NCBI GenBank assembly: GCA_026122225.1
Contig: JANEZZ010000399.1
Location: forward strand, 1,684,001-1,748,000
From: Heloderma charlesbogerti
Lineage: Eukaryota > Chordata > Lepidosauria > Squamata > Helodermatidae
Reading direction: 5' to 3'
DNA: 64,000 nucleotides
The notes under the pieces were generated by a model that was not told where the DNA came from, did not search any database, and was given only the letters and a program-made list of their open reading frames with translations. How positions within the stretch are numbered: position 1 is the first letter of the stretch; every line of letters starts with the position of its first letter. Position numbers and translations under genes: made by a program. Of the stretch, positions 24,471 to 36,946 are shown piece by piece.

Positions 24471-24660
24471 AGGGCTATAGCTCAGTGGCAGAACAAACGC
24501 TTTGCATGCAAAAGGTTCAATCCCTGGCTTCTCCAGTTAAAATGATTACTGGGTAGCACTAGCAGGTGATGTTAAATACTCTACCTGAGTCTCTGGGAAA
24601 CCATTGCCAGTCACAGTAAAGAATACTAACTAGATGGAACAATAAGGCAGCTTCATATTA
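24471..24660 (+). mobile_element. tRNA-Ala-like SINE with CR1-like tail
   Basis: The head resembles a tRNA gene. It has an A-box-like TATAGCTCAGTGGCAGA, a CTTTGCATGC anticodon-arm region with TGC, and a B-box GGTTCAATCCC (24514-24524) followed by TGGCTTCTCCA, as in tRNA-Ala(TGC). The body contains CTACCTGAGTCTCTGGG and the tail GGAACAATAAGGCAGCTTCA. The acceptor arms no longer pair, so it is a SINE, not a functional tRNA gene. Related fragments lie at 6046 and 6462. Confidence 0.85.
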
Positions 24661-27600
24661 AACTCCATATTTACCTAGATTAGTAGACCAAAGTAGAGCC
24701 GACACCAAGCAAGAGTGCACTGTGGGTACAATTCATCAGGTAGTATTTCCTTATCTTGCCTCGCCCTGTACATATGCCAGCACTGTTTGTTTTTGTGTGA
24801 AGAGTGTATACAACCTAACTTGACATTGCTTAATAGTACTAACTTAAATATGCCTATTTTGCTTTAATCTTTTCTTTCTAACCATTTTCATTGCTTTAGC
24901 AAATAAATCAAAATTATTTAAAATGGAAATAATGGGTGTAGTAGCATGTGAGGAAGAGTACTGTGTACAGAAGTGTTCTCCCACATACCATCACCTGATT
25001 GTCAGATTCACATTCAGGTAAGCAGGTGTACAACCACCACAGTATTGTGATTATAGGCTAGGCTTAAACAAAAAGGAAAAAGTACCTTCAGTAGAAAGTT
25101 CAGATTAATGCCTACATACATATGCACTACAAGAAAGCCACATCATAATGTACCAAAGGATAAAAATGTTTTCTGCTGGTGGAAATGAGCTTTTGAAGGG
25201 TGTTTTTGGCAGGGGTGAGTGTGTTGTTTGTAGTTTTAGCTTATAGAGAATGGGGGAAACCCACAAAGCTTATTACACACCTTACTTGCATTAAGATTAA
25301 GTACATATATTTGTGGGCATTTCTACCCCACAAGCTTTTATCAGTTTTTATTATGCTAGCTTAACTATTGTATCTTCACTGAAAAAAATGTTAGAAATCA
25401 AACATTCCATGAGGGAGGCGGGGAGAACAAGAACTTTTAAGTACTGATACATGCTCTGTTAAATCTAAAGAAAAACTGGGATGACCACAGCATCTTCATC
25501 TGCTCCAAGATAAACAAGAATGCCTGCATCAAGAACAAAAGAAGAATTTATGAAAGACTTGTCAAATCACACCTTTACCCTTAGCAACATTGGGAAAGGG
25601 GGAAGAGTTTAAGAAAACTCTTCTATCTAGTCACAGAAGCCAGACTCCACCTGGCTTCACTGGAAATCTATAGATCCCCTGCTCTTCTTTGCTATTATTT
25701 TCATCCTCCGTTCCTTTCTCCTGTGTTGTTCTCCTGCTGGTGCTCTTTTTCTATGCACTAGCAAAATTAGTACCTGCTAAAATGTAACCTCTTTGACTTC
25801 CAAATCCTAATTTAAAGCAAAGTATATACTTTGTGCAACCTATAGCTTGCACAAATATATACACACTATATAGCAACAATTCAGCAGTAATTAGAAAATG
25901 CAGGACAAATCTGAGGTCTGATACTTCTTATTAACATCAAAATTTAACTTTGCTCAGCTTCACTTTGTACAAGGTAATATGACTGCTTCACTTCTAACAA
26001 CCAATAAAACCCACTTAAAAACTAACCACTCATGCCTGGCATCCCTATAAAAACAAAAATAATCCATTGTCAGCATAATGTCCAAGGGCTTCTGTCACTC
26101 CACTCTTAGCATGAACCCTTCCTTGGTTAGGAGGGCTTTTGCTGCTCTACTTTCCTCATTAGAATGGAATTTGTGTTAACTTCCATGTTCCACGACTTAC
26201 TAATAGGATTGCTAGCAATTATTATACTGAAATGAAATCAGCACAAACTATTAGATCTGTTTAAACAAGTTAAAAATAAACCTTGATTAAATGTGCTTTT
26301 TAAAGAAACTGCTCATTAGGGCTGCAGGGCCTTCCGATAAATTGGTGTTTCATTAACATCAAAGAATGAATCAAGTTTAAACTCACTTACCCAACAAGTT
26401 ATGCTTTTAAAAAAATAGCTTTAAACAGAATAACCTGGATTACAACAGTCACAAAAGAGATATGCAATAGGCTTTATTTATACTTGCATACAGAAGTTCA
26501 GGAGCCATCTTGTCATAAGCCAAGATGGGAAGTAGACACAAAACTATTCCAAGTGCACAAATGGAACTTTCAAGTTTATGCCATTTAGTCACAAAAACAC
26601 ATTTAAATTGCCACACTGAAATTACACTGTTGTTTTAGATAGCATTTGGTACCACAGAAGTATTGAGAAACATTCCTGGCTTGTGTCCAAAGCAGTGTGA
26701 TGGGGGCGAAGTACATTCTCCTAATGCACAGACACAACATATATCCCAGGGGGCGGGGACAGAAGTGAGGGGAAAATCACTGCAAATCCCTCCTACTCTT
26801 CTTTCATTACCTCTGTGAAAAATAACTGAAAGAGAATTCTGTGAACAGCAGTGTTCTGATGCAGATATTCAGACTCTACCTGTGATGTAGTTTTGTAGTC
26901 CTGCAGCAAATGTTTGCTTCTACGGCAATCTAGAAATAAGCCTACATGGCTATGAAGCAGCAACCTTACTTATGTTCCGCATAGGCTGATCTAAAACCAA
27001 GGACTGATTCATACATACCCTAATTAATAGCATGAATGCTGCCACAAATTGCATCCATCTGGTTAGGCCCCCATGCAGCTGCAGGAACATTTGAACTGGT
27101 TTCCCAGATGGGTCAGCTGGATTGCATAGAAAGTGTAACTGCTAGCACCGTACCTCCACAGAAGCTAGCAGCACTGGTATGGCTATGAATGATGTGATCA
27201 CACTGAAGTGGATCTAATGCAAAGAAGGAGAAGGTACCTCCTATAGCTATAATAGCTGTACAGAAGGAGTTTAAAGAGTTTCAGCAGGTGCAACTTGTTA
27301 TGGAGAGGAGAGAAAAAATGCACCTGTTAAAATTCTACACAGCTACTGAAGAGACAGAAGTCCCACCACTCCAGATCCTTTCTACCCAAGTGGAAAGCTG
27401 ATCCAAGTATTCCTGCAATCTCAGCTGAAACTGATTTTGGTGGCAAAGTGATGAAGGTTAATATGAAGTAATTATATTACTCAGTATAATCCATCCTTTC
27501 CTATTTATTTTCAGGTTAGGAATATATCGACATTTTTAACAGAACAACTTAAGGCCTCAAACCCGCCATGCCAAATGCCAAGATATATCTAGGGGAAGAG

Positions 27601-27879
27601 ATGCTTTGCGAAACAAGGAATGGTAGTTTATCTAAAACCAAAATATTACTCAATGTAAAGTTACTCGAGGCAATTTTGTGACATAATACTTCATAGTTGA
27701 AGTTAGTGAAAGGTTGTTAAAAAACGGATTAGCAATAATGCATTAAAACAGATTGATTGCAATATGCTATAGAAGTAAATACAGTTGGAAAAAAGATTTT
27801 CTAATTGTTCCCACGTATCGCAGCATCAAACAGAGCACACAGCAATTAGCAATGAAGTTTGACATGTTCATATCTGCAC
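24661..27879. other. Repeat-poor intergenic sequence
   Basis: More than 3 kb without an assignable repeat or gene. Local open frames are short. Parts may be ancient, unrecognisable repeats or conserved regulatory DNA. Confidence 0.45.
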
Positions 27880-28570
27880 ATCTCTGCTATAGTACACTTG
27901 TTACTTTCCCTGCAACAGAAGCATAAAAGTGATCTTTACAAGGAGCAACCTTCCCTTTAAGTAATTAATATCCCTTAATTAAATGCACCAAGCCACAGAC
28001 AATGAAGTCTTTATAGAACTATGAGTATGGTTAAAGCAACAAAGAAACACTTTTGTTAAAGCATTTTAGAGTGTGTGTTTTGCACAGTTTTTTTTAAGTG
28101 TAACCTCTGTGGATCAATGTGCTTCCTTAAAAGACTTTAATAAATTAAAGTGCAGAGAGCTTTTTTTCACCAGGCAGAAAAAGCTGATGAGACAGGTTTA
28201 GTTTAATCTCAGGCAATAGAAGTCATTAACCATTCTCCCAGGGATTAAAATATAGCTTGCCCTTTTCTTCTCTCACTTATCATTAGCATCACTTTAATCT
28301 CCTAGCGTTTCACACTGCTATTTTAATCATTACTTACTGCCTTTTGACAAGTGCAGAACATGCTTTTTTCTCATTGAGGCAATATCCTGGTTTTAGCTGA
28401 CAAATGTAGGACATAATGTAAAAATATCAAAGTGACATCTCTTAAAACACACCTTCATCATAAAAATCTCTAAAGTTACAATATTCCTTTGTCTAATGCT
28501 GCTATTGAAACCACCACTTGAAAGGTTTATCTATTGCTCAAAAGCAAAAAGTTTGCTCTAAATAACACAA
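27880..28570. promoter_or_regulatory. Candidate conserved non-coding element (inferred)
   Basis: Repeat-free, AT-rich sequence with many TAAT/ATTA cores (AAGTAATTAATATCCCTTAA, AGTTTAATCTCAGG, AGTCATTAACC, TTATCATTAGC, TTTAATCATTACTTACTGCC) and very few simple repeats. This resembles homeodomain-rich vertebrate enhancers found in gene deserts. No direct proof is possible from one sequence; this is a guess from composition and density of such sites. Confidence 0.3.
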
Positions 28571-28604
28571 CAGCTCAATTCATGTGAACGATATACTAGG
28601 CATA

Positions 28605-28640
28605 GGCGTGTGTGTGTGTGTGTGCGCGCGCGTGCGTGTT
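28605..28640. repeat. (GT)n with (GC) interruptions
   Basis: Alternating purine-pyrimidine tract, GTGTGTGTGTGTGTGCGCGC followed by GTGCGTGT, with the potential to adopt Z-DNA. Confidence 0.9.
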
Positions 28641-28924
28641 CTGCCTGCCTAAAACATAGTGATGAATTTGAAGTTATTGTTTGAAAAAAAAAACTTCCAT
28701 TGTAACTTGCAATAACTAAATATATTATAATGAAATGTGAACTTGAAGAGCATTTTAATAACTATTTTACATTACATAGTACAAGCAGCCCAGCGGGGGA
28801 AAACAGCACAGCAAGCTCCATATATTTTGTATCTTAACATTTTGTTTGTCTGTATACAAGATGCATTAATGAAACAGGTTTTCTTCTAGAGAAAAGTTGT
28901 TCTTATGTTGCCACTGCATATTGT

Positions 28925-29045
28925 TAATTTCATCTCAGCCCAGCCCACCTTGCAGTGTTGTTGCAAGGATAAGACAGCGGGGACCAGCAGGGACACTTTC
29001 CCTTGGGTCTCGGAGGAAACTCAGGATGAACATGAAATAAATAAA
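28925..29045 (+). mobile_element. MIR/CORE-like SINE fragment
   Basis: CAGTGTTGTTGCAAGGATAA followed by CTCGGAGGAAACTCAGGATG and an AAATAAATAAAT tail fits the 3' half of the SINE recognised at 58545 and (reversed) at 38010. It is diverged. Confidence 0.55.
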
Positions 29046-30660
29046 TCGCATCCCAAAGTATATAATCCTTCTCATTCTAGTTAGCTGAAAAGGTACATTT
29101 TAATACTTTCACAAGCTTCTTTTTAATGCTTAGGGCTAAATGCACTATTGTGCATATCATCTGAAGTGCAAATTAGAGTAGAATGATGTATGCTTTTGCA
29201 AACTCCCAGAGAAGCCACTTGCTTAATTTTTCGTTTAATTTCTTACATGCATTTTAAAATATTGCCTCTTTTGAACTTCCATTTTGACTTGAAAGAAAAC
29301 AAAAATATTTAGCAATTGTAAACTTAAGAAATAATCTTTTCTTTTTTCAACAGTTCCTAATGTTTGGCCTCAAGCCTTTTAATCTAGTCCATCTGTAATG
29401 ATCTCATAGTACTTTCAACCATTATTTAACTGCTAGAAAAAAAATATGTTGCACTATATGTTTCAACAATAAAATCCCTTCTTAAGCTTCACAAGGCAGA
29501 ACAATTCATTATTTGATCTCTTTCCAGGTTCAAAGTCTGTCTTATTGCAATACTTCAAAGAAATGTGTAATCAAAGACAAACAGCTGTGAAAACAATCTT
29601 TTATTACTTTATTATCATCTAGTATATATCTTTAGGGTAAACCAATGAAAATGCTGCACAAATAACATGCATAACCCCACACACACATACACTTCCCCTA
29701 AATAGCTATTAGCTATAAATAGAGTCTGCTATCTTTATCTAGGGTCCAAGCCAAAGGATGGTGCAGAGTCTGGGTCTTGCACCATTCAGTAACATTTCTA
29801 CTCAGTCCCTGCAGGACGACTCTCTTGACTGTTTACAGTCGAATGTTAATGCAGACTGTTGTATGCAAATGACTAATCATTTACACAAACAGGTTAGCTC
29901 AAATGCTTTCACACTGGTTTCCAGGGTTGCCACATTAATGTAATCCATCACACCTATGAAGGCACAAATGAGGTATAATTTGATCAGCATAAAACAAAGG
30001 GCACAAAAAAATCTACTATTTCAAATCTATACAATTACTGAAATATTCCCAGGTTTTTTTTAATATGCAGGACACACAAATATAGCAATACAGTACAAAA
30101 ATAACTTCATATTTCCAAATAAATCAATATGTTTACCTTTTCTACATCCACTATCAATAAATATTCAGAATCTGAAAGAAATGAAATGAGTGATATTGTT
30201 CAGAGATTTAATCTGGAATTGCACCAAGTAATTTTAGAACTCCGTAATCTATTGCAGTTATAATGGTTAAGAGAAGTGGAGAAATGTAGGGCATGTGAAC
30301 TGAGAAACCATCCCAAGATCCCTTGTACCACCAGAGGGAACTCTTTAAGGCTCATTCTGTACTGGTGAGTGTCTGGGCAGGTTGGGGGTAGTGCACACTG
30401 CCTCTCACCTATATGGCCTTTCACCAGGGAAGAGCCAAAGAATCAGTATTGTGTCTCAACTGGTAAGCCCTTAAATAGTCTAAGGCTTCTCAACTGCCCA
30501 AACCTTCCTGACCTCTGTTTCCAGCCATGGTCTGAAATGGGCCAATACATTTCAAAAGAACAATTTAAAACTCTGGTCATGCTGTCTATTGGTTAGGAAG
30601 TTGGGGGAGAAAAAAGTATACTAGATATATTGTGAGATTTAAAACGTCCTGTCATCTCAA
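29046..30660. other. Unclassified intergenic sequence
   Basis: AT-rich with no repeat or exon I can name. Frames near 30200-30600 (74-75 codons) overlap on both strands and have no domain. Confidence 0.5.
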
Positions 30661-30672
30661 CAGAACAGCATT

Positions 30673-30794
30673 CCCCAAAGTGGTGCCCTCCAGATGTTTT
30701 TGACTTGAATGACCATCAGTCCCAGCTAGCATGGTTAATAGTCAGGAATGCTAGGAGTTGTAGTCCAAAACACCTGGAGGGTACCAGGTTGGGG
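30673..30794. mobile_element. Small palindromic DNA element
   Basis: The left end CCCCAAAGTGGTGCCCTCCA (then GATGTTTT) pairs with the right end, whose reverse complement is CCCCAACCTGGTACCCTCCA (then GGTGTTTT). The centre holds TCAGTCCCAGCTAGCATGG and GCTAGGAGTTGTAGTCC. This is a common reptilian foldback/MITE pattern, probably hAT-related, although duplications are not clear here. Confidence 0.75.
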
Positions 30795-30953
30795 ACAGAA
30801 TATGAATCCTGCAATTGAACATGAATTCTGGACCACAGTTCAACACATTATAGCCATTTTTCTTTTGCTTATGTGGCAGCCATTTTACAAGTTGGAAACA
30901 ACAATTCAGTGTTGCAAATTCTGCATTTTTCATTGCATAACTGTCCTCTACAG

Positions 30954-31253
30954 CAGGGGTGGGCAACATGCAGCCTCACCTTCACCCCGAGTTCAACCCA
31001 CGCCACCCTCTGCAGCCCCTAATTTAAAAAAATATATATTTATTAAAAAAAATATGCTGTCTGTAGCGGCTATGGAGTACTGTTTCCAAGCTACATTTAG
31101 CCCTTATGCTACAGAGCAGCAAACCAGCAACTTTTTGCTTCGGAGGGGGTATGCCCTACTGACTGGGCACCCCACAGAGTAGAGCCTGCAGGGGAGGGGG
31201 GGCATCCAGGGGGCAAAAACAGCACCTGATCCTCCAAAAGTTGCCCACCCCTG
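30954..31253. mobile_element. hAT (Charlie-type) non-autonomous transposon, 300 bp
   Basis: The ends are CAGGGGTGGGCAAC at 30954 and GTTGCCCACCCCTG at 31253, a perfect 14-bp terminal inverted repeat. Flanking octamers CTCTACAG (30946-30953) and TTCTACAA (31254-31261) share TCTACA and fit the 8-bp nTCTAGAn-type target duplication of hAT-Charlie elements. The interior has poly-A/T stretches and no transposase. Confidence 0.88.
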
Positions 31254-31624
31254 TTCTACAAGCCCAATTGACATAAGGTTGCATTTAAAATATTGATAAT
31301 ATTAGTTCTGTTTTAATCAACATGCCAACTCTTCAAAAGCATACTAGTATGTTGGAACTGTGGATTTTTATCCACAGAACAAAACCAACTTTCTAATGAG
31401 CTTGTGTTACAAACGAACAGTGAAAAAAGAGTTGCATGCAATGCAGGTCTCCATGCTTCTCTTGCAAGCTAAAGTTAATCCCCTAATCATTTTTCATTGC
31501 ATCATGACAGAGGTTCTAAGTACAAAAGGGAAGAATACCTGTCACTCTAGATTTTAACAATTACTTACATGTGTTTAATTTACTTCTCAGGGTCTCTGGT
31601 GGGGGTTGCTTTTAATGGAAAAAA

Positions 31625-31945
31625 TTATTGTATTTATTTATTTATTGTTTCATTTCATTTCTATACCGCGCAATAGCCAAAGCTCTGTGGGAGGTTCACA
31701 AAAATTAAAAACAAAGAGCACACAATAAACTATATAAAATATATAAAACATTAAAACCACAGTATAACAATACAACCAGAATAAAACCTAGCAGCAATGC
31801 AGAGATTTAAAATACAGATTTAAAACAGCAAAGTTAAAAATCTAGAAAGCTAAAATGCCTAAATGCTAAAATGCCTGGGAAAATAAAAGAAGTCTTCACC
31901 TGGCGCCGAAAGGAGTACAATGTAGGCGCCAGGTGAACCTCATAG
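31625..31945 (-). mobile_element. L2-type LINE 3' end, reverse orientation
   Basis: A TTTATTTATTTATTG tail, then CATTTCTATACCGCGCAATA and GCCAAAGCTC, followed by the reverse complement of the 3' UTR (CACAATAAACTATATAAAAT). It reaches the end of the reading frame (AAGTCTTCACCTGGCGCC). It is closely related to the copy at 14845-16232. Confidence 0.85.
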
Positions 31946-32221
31946 TTCCATAGTGCTAGTTTAAATTCAGTGTTTACCATCTAACAGACACACTGTTTTA
32001 TGCAGAACTGTTCCCTTTTTAGATAAAGTACTAATTTGTGTGAATTAGGCCTTAGTGCAATATTTCTATAAGCTAAGTTTGGAAAGAGGGAATTTTTCCC
32101 TGACCACCGTTCCACCGAGCTTTCTTCTGTCAGGCTCAGCCTTTTTAATCAGAACTTCCCTGGTCCAAGGACACTGCTAGCTTACCACACAAATATAACC
32201 AACACAGGTGCAAGAAGCAAG

Positions 32222-33060
32222 TTTATTATTGTATTTATTTATTAATAACATTTATATACCGCCTTATTTGCTAAAGAACCATCAAGGCAGTGCACAGCAA
32301 TTTAAAACAATCAAAATAAGAATATTAAAAACAGAAAACATGAGAACATGAGAACTACACAATTTAAAGGACTTGATTAAACAGACACATTTTCATATAT
32401 GTCTTTACTCTCTAAATGATGAGAGTGGGGGCCAATTGTAGTTCTTAAAGGTGCACATTCCACAGTTTGGGTCTGGAGTGACACAGAAGAAAGCTCTTTC
32501 ACGCATGTCCACAAATGGGCTTCTGCGGATAATGGTGCCCTCAAAAGGGCCACTCTTTATTATCTTAATCCTTGAGCATATCCATCATGAGTCAGATGGT
32601 CCCTTAGACAGCCAGGTAGTAGAGCTTTAAAAGTTAAAACCAACATCTTGAATTGAGCCGAGAAAGCAATTGGTAACTAATACAGGCCTTTCAAGATGTA
32701 AAACCAATACCATGCACCAGCTAGCAGCCCAGCTGCTGCATTTTGTAGCAATTGTTGCTTCCAGATGGTTTAAACCCTTGTAGAGCGTATTGCAATAGGC
32801 TAGACACAACATAACCAGGCATGGATAACTGTTGTCAAGTCAGACCAATTCAGGAAGGGTGGCAGCTGGCGCACCAAGCATAATTGTGCAAACACACTCC
32901 TTGCCACAGCTGTCCCCTGAAGATCCAGGGACAGCATAGGATCAAGGAGAACTCCCAAGCTACAAACCTGATCCTTCAGGTTGGGAGACAACAAGTAGCC
33001 AATTGTAACTACCATGGGAAATAGGATACACCTGAATGAATCATCCATGAAGCTTAGGTA
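32222..33060 (-). mobile_element. L2-type LINE fragment with RT thumb remnant
   Basis: It begins with a TTTATTTATTAATAACATTT tail and ATATACCGCCTTATTTGC. Near 32800-33048 the minus strand encodes LKDQVCSLGVLLDPMLSLD and LNWSDLTTVIHAW, matching the 14711 frame (LKDHVCSLGVLLDPELSLE and LATVIHALI). The middle is too decayed to read. Confidence 0.75.
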
Positions 33061-33689
33061 GTCAGAAAAAGGACTGGAGCAGAATGGGACTGATTTATAA
33101 AAACGCCCTTTCTCAAGAGATTATGAGACACAGAACAGCCACCAAACACCTTTGGGTAGCTAAGACAGGAATGCTGATACCATCTACCCTACTGATCCAC
33201 ATATTACACTTACAAGGGGTGTAAGGAGTTGTTCCATCACTATTGTAACATGCACATCAGATATCACCTCATAGAAGTAGGCAGCACTGATCAATAAAAT
33301 AAAGTGGAAGCACTCCCACTGATAAGAAACAAGACCATATTTACTGTTGCTATACATTACAGAAGTCTGAGGGACAAGTAATCAGATTTCCACATGGTAG
33401 TCACACTAAAGTTTACTCATTCACCATTTCATCGATCACCCTGGGTACTGAGGCAAGATTAATCTGGTGAAATGAGATTAAAATAGAATTAGCTTGCACC
33501 AAATGCCGTTGTGGCACAATTTTTTTTAGTAGGACTATGTCAGGGCAGAGGCAATAGCGAACAGATTTTTGCTTTATCTGTTACACATGCAAAAATCCTA
33601 TCTAGCAAAACTATTCCAAGAGGCTTACTGAACAGGAGTAATCTCTGTGATGTACTGAGGGCAAAAACAGACATTACTTGAAAGGCTTA
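33061..33689. other. Unclassified intergenic sequence
   Basis: No gene or nameable repeat. Confidence 0.5.
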
Positions 33690-33860
33690 GGTGCTAATCA
33701 TATAATCACACAATTTCCTAGATATTGCATGCCTCCACCCTGATCCAGACTGGGCCCATAGTAGGGGAAAGGGTTATGTCCCCTATCTCTCACAGTAGGG
33801 TCCTAATCCAAATCAGCCACCTGTGCCTACTCTAGAGTAAAACTGAAAAATGTCTGTTTG
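33690..33860. repeat. Unidentified dispersed repeat, copy 2
   Basis: It shares CTGATCCAGACTGGGCCC-like and TACTCTAGAGTAAAA elements with 13930-14340. Family unknown. Confidence 0.35.
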
Positions 33861-35049
33861 GCCCTAAATCATCTCAAATCTGCTCTGATGTGCATGCTAC
33901 CTACTTTGTGGACAGAAATCATGGGTTCTCTACTCAACATGGAGACTATCGCTATCAATACAACATCAGGGACCAAGATGTCAGAGATTTAATCCTCTTC
34001 CTTTTATCTGATATCATTTCAATCTGTATCTCACAGTGATATGATGTAGTCTTGGGAGAAAATTGCATATATTTCAAAGCTGCACACGCAACTGATGCAT
34101 TCATTTGGAAAAATACTCACAAAAATACATACAAATTTGTGAAAAAAAAGAAAAAACAAAGATCACAATCTGATATGCACAGCTTATCTCCTAGATTGAA
34201 GGAGGGGACCATTTTCCTTGGAAGAGCTGTTGACTTATGGGAAAAGTCAATCAGGGGGTTGGTTTTGAGGCTGAATGTGGGTGGAGACAGATCCAATACT
34301 GGGCAGAGTCAGAACCAAAGGCTGGCAGAGTTTGCTGCACTGCAGGACTGCATAGCTCTTCCTCTCTCTGTGCCACCCCACCCAACCCTCAATCTCTCTA
34401 CCTTTCCCCCCAGTCTTGGGCACACACACAAGAAGAAAAAGAGGAAGTGATTTCCAAAGGGGTGGTCTGGAGAGTAAGAGTGGGCCCCCTTCGTCTAGAG
34501 AGCCAGAGGATGCTGAGGGTCGCGTGTAGCCCATGGGACGCAAGTTCCTCACCTGAGACTTAGATCAACCAAACATGACTTCTTGGTTACACTATATGTG
34601 TGCCAAGCCCATCAATGAGGAAACACTAAAGGGCATTATTGGTGGCTGCCACCCCTGCGGAATTTCTTCTAAGCTTGGATCATGAATGTCTTTCCAAAGA
34701 GGCCTTATATTGTTTGGGCAAGGGACACATTTACAGTTGGATAAGATATTGGGATTTTTCATCATGAGAGTAGATTTTTCATCATTGGATTTATCCTCCA
34801 GTTTATGAGTTCTTCCTGTGCTCCAGAGGGTTGCACGGCATGTTCCACGTGTGCAGTAGAGGTACTGAGTGTTTTCTTTGTACTATGCCACTTGAAAAGC
34901 CACTTTTGAAACTGGTGGTGGGGAGGGGGGAGGTTCAAAAGTGCTTTCCGACAGCTGCTGTGCAGGCAAAAAAGGAGAAAGCCACAGCGCATGTATACAA
35001 ACCCTTCTGTGAAATTAATGGAGTTCTCTTTATGAGGGCCTTCTAACAT
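33861..35049. other. Unclassified intergenic sequence
   Basis: It contains overlapping frames on both strands (34052-34563) with lysine-rich or proline-rich composition and no domain. An A-rich run lies near 34140. I do not support a gene. Confidence 0.45.
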
Positions 35050-35485
35050 TCATTTATTTTAAATATTTTTGCACTGCCTTTCCGCGAAAACATGTTCAAG
35101 GTGGCTTACAAAACAGGAAACCAAAACAATATAAAACAATCACAACAAGACAGTGAGAGTACCAAATAAACATATCGACCCATAAACCATGGAGATTAAA
35201 ATTAGCAACCCAAGGAGCATCTTTGCACAGCAGCTGGAGACCATCAGAGAGAGGGCAAGCCAGGCTTAGGTCTATCTTGGCAGAGAATTTCAAAGACTAC
35301 CGGGAATGACTATTGGAAAGGTAGTTTTCAGCATCCCAAAGAAACACAACTCAGTTATTGGTGAGATGCAGATAAAAGACAATTTAGAAGATCTTAACTG
35401 GTGAACAGGTTCAAAGGGGAAAAGGTGGTCCTAAGGTCTTTAAAGGTCATGCCCATCACTCTGAATGGGGCCCAGAACAAAAATG
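35050..35485 (-). mobile_element. Old LINE fragment (L2/CR1 superfamily), reverse
   Basis: CATTTATTTTAAATATTTTT then GCACTGCCTTTCCGCG and GGTGGCTTACAAAACAG give the usual tail and terminus. Further on are GGAGACCATCAGAGAGAGGG, AATTTCAAAGACTACCGGG and GGGGAAAAGGTGGTCCTAAG, remnants of the C-terminal coding region. It is heavily diverged. Confidence 0.55.
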
Positions 35486-36504
35486 GTTATTATAATGCTA
35501 TTAATGTGCATTTTGGTAACTAATTTGGGTGAAGGTGTTAGGATTTTAAAAGCAGAGAGAATTTAAAAAAAATGTTTAATTATATACATTCTGAGTAGTC
35601 TCTGCCCAACTCACTTTATAGCCTTAGAGTTTGGCACTAAATTAACATTCTAATCAGCACTGGTCTTAGCAGCATGGGTGTCCAAGTTTCAAGAAACCTG
35701 GTTGACCTGACTCAGCAGAAGCAACTTCAGTGCAATCAGCAAAGATTTCCAAATGCTAATGCTTACAGCTAGGAAGGAAGGAAACAACAACAAAGAAGGG
35801 GGGGGGGACTTTTCTAGCCTAAGGATCCATGTAGTCCTATGATCTTGGATTTAATATCCAGTCTCTTCTGACTCCTCGATTTCACACATTCCTGTAGTAA
35901 TAGGAAGAGATGATGGAAAGAAATACAAACATAACAAACGCCCCTTTCAAGAGAAAACCGGCAGCAGAAATTCATTTCTCACATTTTTTCTTTTATTTCT
36001 ATGACTGCATAGGACATTAGTAAGATAGTAAATAGCCTGAAAACTATGGCCACGATCCCATCTTTTCAAAGGTAGAGATTTATGTATGTGTTCAGCACTG
36101 GAGCATTTTAAGTACTGAAATCAAAAAGGGTCAAACTTCAGTCTTACTGCTGTCTACTTTACCATTTTTAATTGTTTACTTAGTGAGATTTTTGTAAATT
36201 ACAACAAGCCACTGCTCTTCAAAGTAAGAGTTGTGGGGAAAGTTTAAGAGCATCTCTACACCAGCCTAAGATCCCACATTTAAAATGGGGCTTTCTGCTT
36301 CCATTTTAAACGCAGGATCACCACAGACTCCCTTTACATGTGCTTCCTTTTCCCTTTCCCCTTTCCCTCTCCTTCTCCCTCTTATTTGAGTCTTCGTATG
36401 TTTCATTAGTCTAGCTCCTCTTTTTGTGGCTTTTCCTTTTTCACAGAAGGAACTGAAGCAGAACACAATAGGCATATGGTAGGGATATCATAGGCATATG
36501 ATAG
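35486..36504. other. Unclassified intergenic sequence
   Basis: Nothing assignable. A G run lies near 35800. A small duplication of ATAGGCATATGGT-like units occurs at 36465-36512, next to the CR1 fragment. Confidence 0.5.
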
Positions 36505-36946
36505 GCATATGGTCAAAGAACACCTAATTACTTTGAATGAGTTCAAATCTCCAGGGCCAGATGAACTGCATCCTAGAGTAATAAAGGGACTGGCAGAAGA
36601 ACTCTCAGAACCGCTGTCTATTCTCTTTGAGAAATCATGGAGGATGGGGGAAGTGCCAGATGACTGGAGGAGGGCTAATGTTGTCCCTCTCTTCAAAAAG
36701 GGTAAAAAGGAGGAACCTGGGAACTACAGACCAATCAGTCTGACATCAATCCCTGGGAAAATTCTGGAGCAGATGATAAAGCAATCCATCTGGAAGCACC
36801 TTGAAAACAATGACGTGATTACTCGAAGCGAACATGGATTTGTCAAAAACAAGTCCTGCCAGACGAATCTGATCTCATTTTTTGATCAAGTAACCTCCCT
36901 TGTAGACCGTGGGAATGCTGTAGACATCATATACCTCGACTTCAGC
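36505..36946 (+). mobile_element. CR1 LINE fragment, 5' and 3' truncated
   Basis: An undamaged frame (36509-36949) encodes the N-terminal reverse transcriptase motifs of a CR1 element: FKSPGPDELHPRVIKGL, VPDDWRRANVVPLFKKGKK, NYRPISLTSIPGKILEQMI, SEHGFVKNKSCQTNL and IIYLDFS. It stops inside motif A, at IIYLDFS, where the palindromic element begins. CR1 copies are usually 5'-truncated and keep their 3' ends, so loss of the 3' half is unusual and implies a later deletion or rearrangement. Compared with the CR1 at 2250-5452 it is much better preserved. It cannot make an active enzyme, since motifs B and C are absent. Confidence 0.9.

Noticed and set aside
24471..24540. Functional tRNA-Ala gene
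   Set aside because: A- and B-box-like segments are present, but the acceptor ends do not pair and the sequence continues into a SINE body and tail.
34052..34563. Gene pair of 108-132 codons
   Set aside because: Lysine-rich and proline-rich chance frames overlapping an opposite-strand frame of similar length; no domain.
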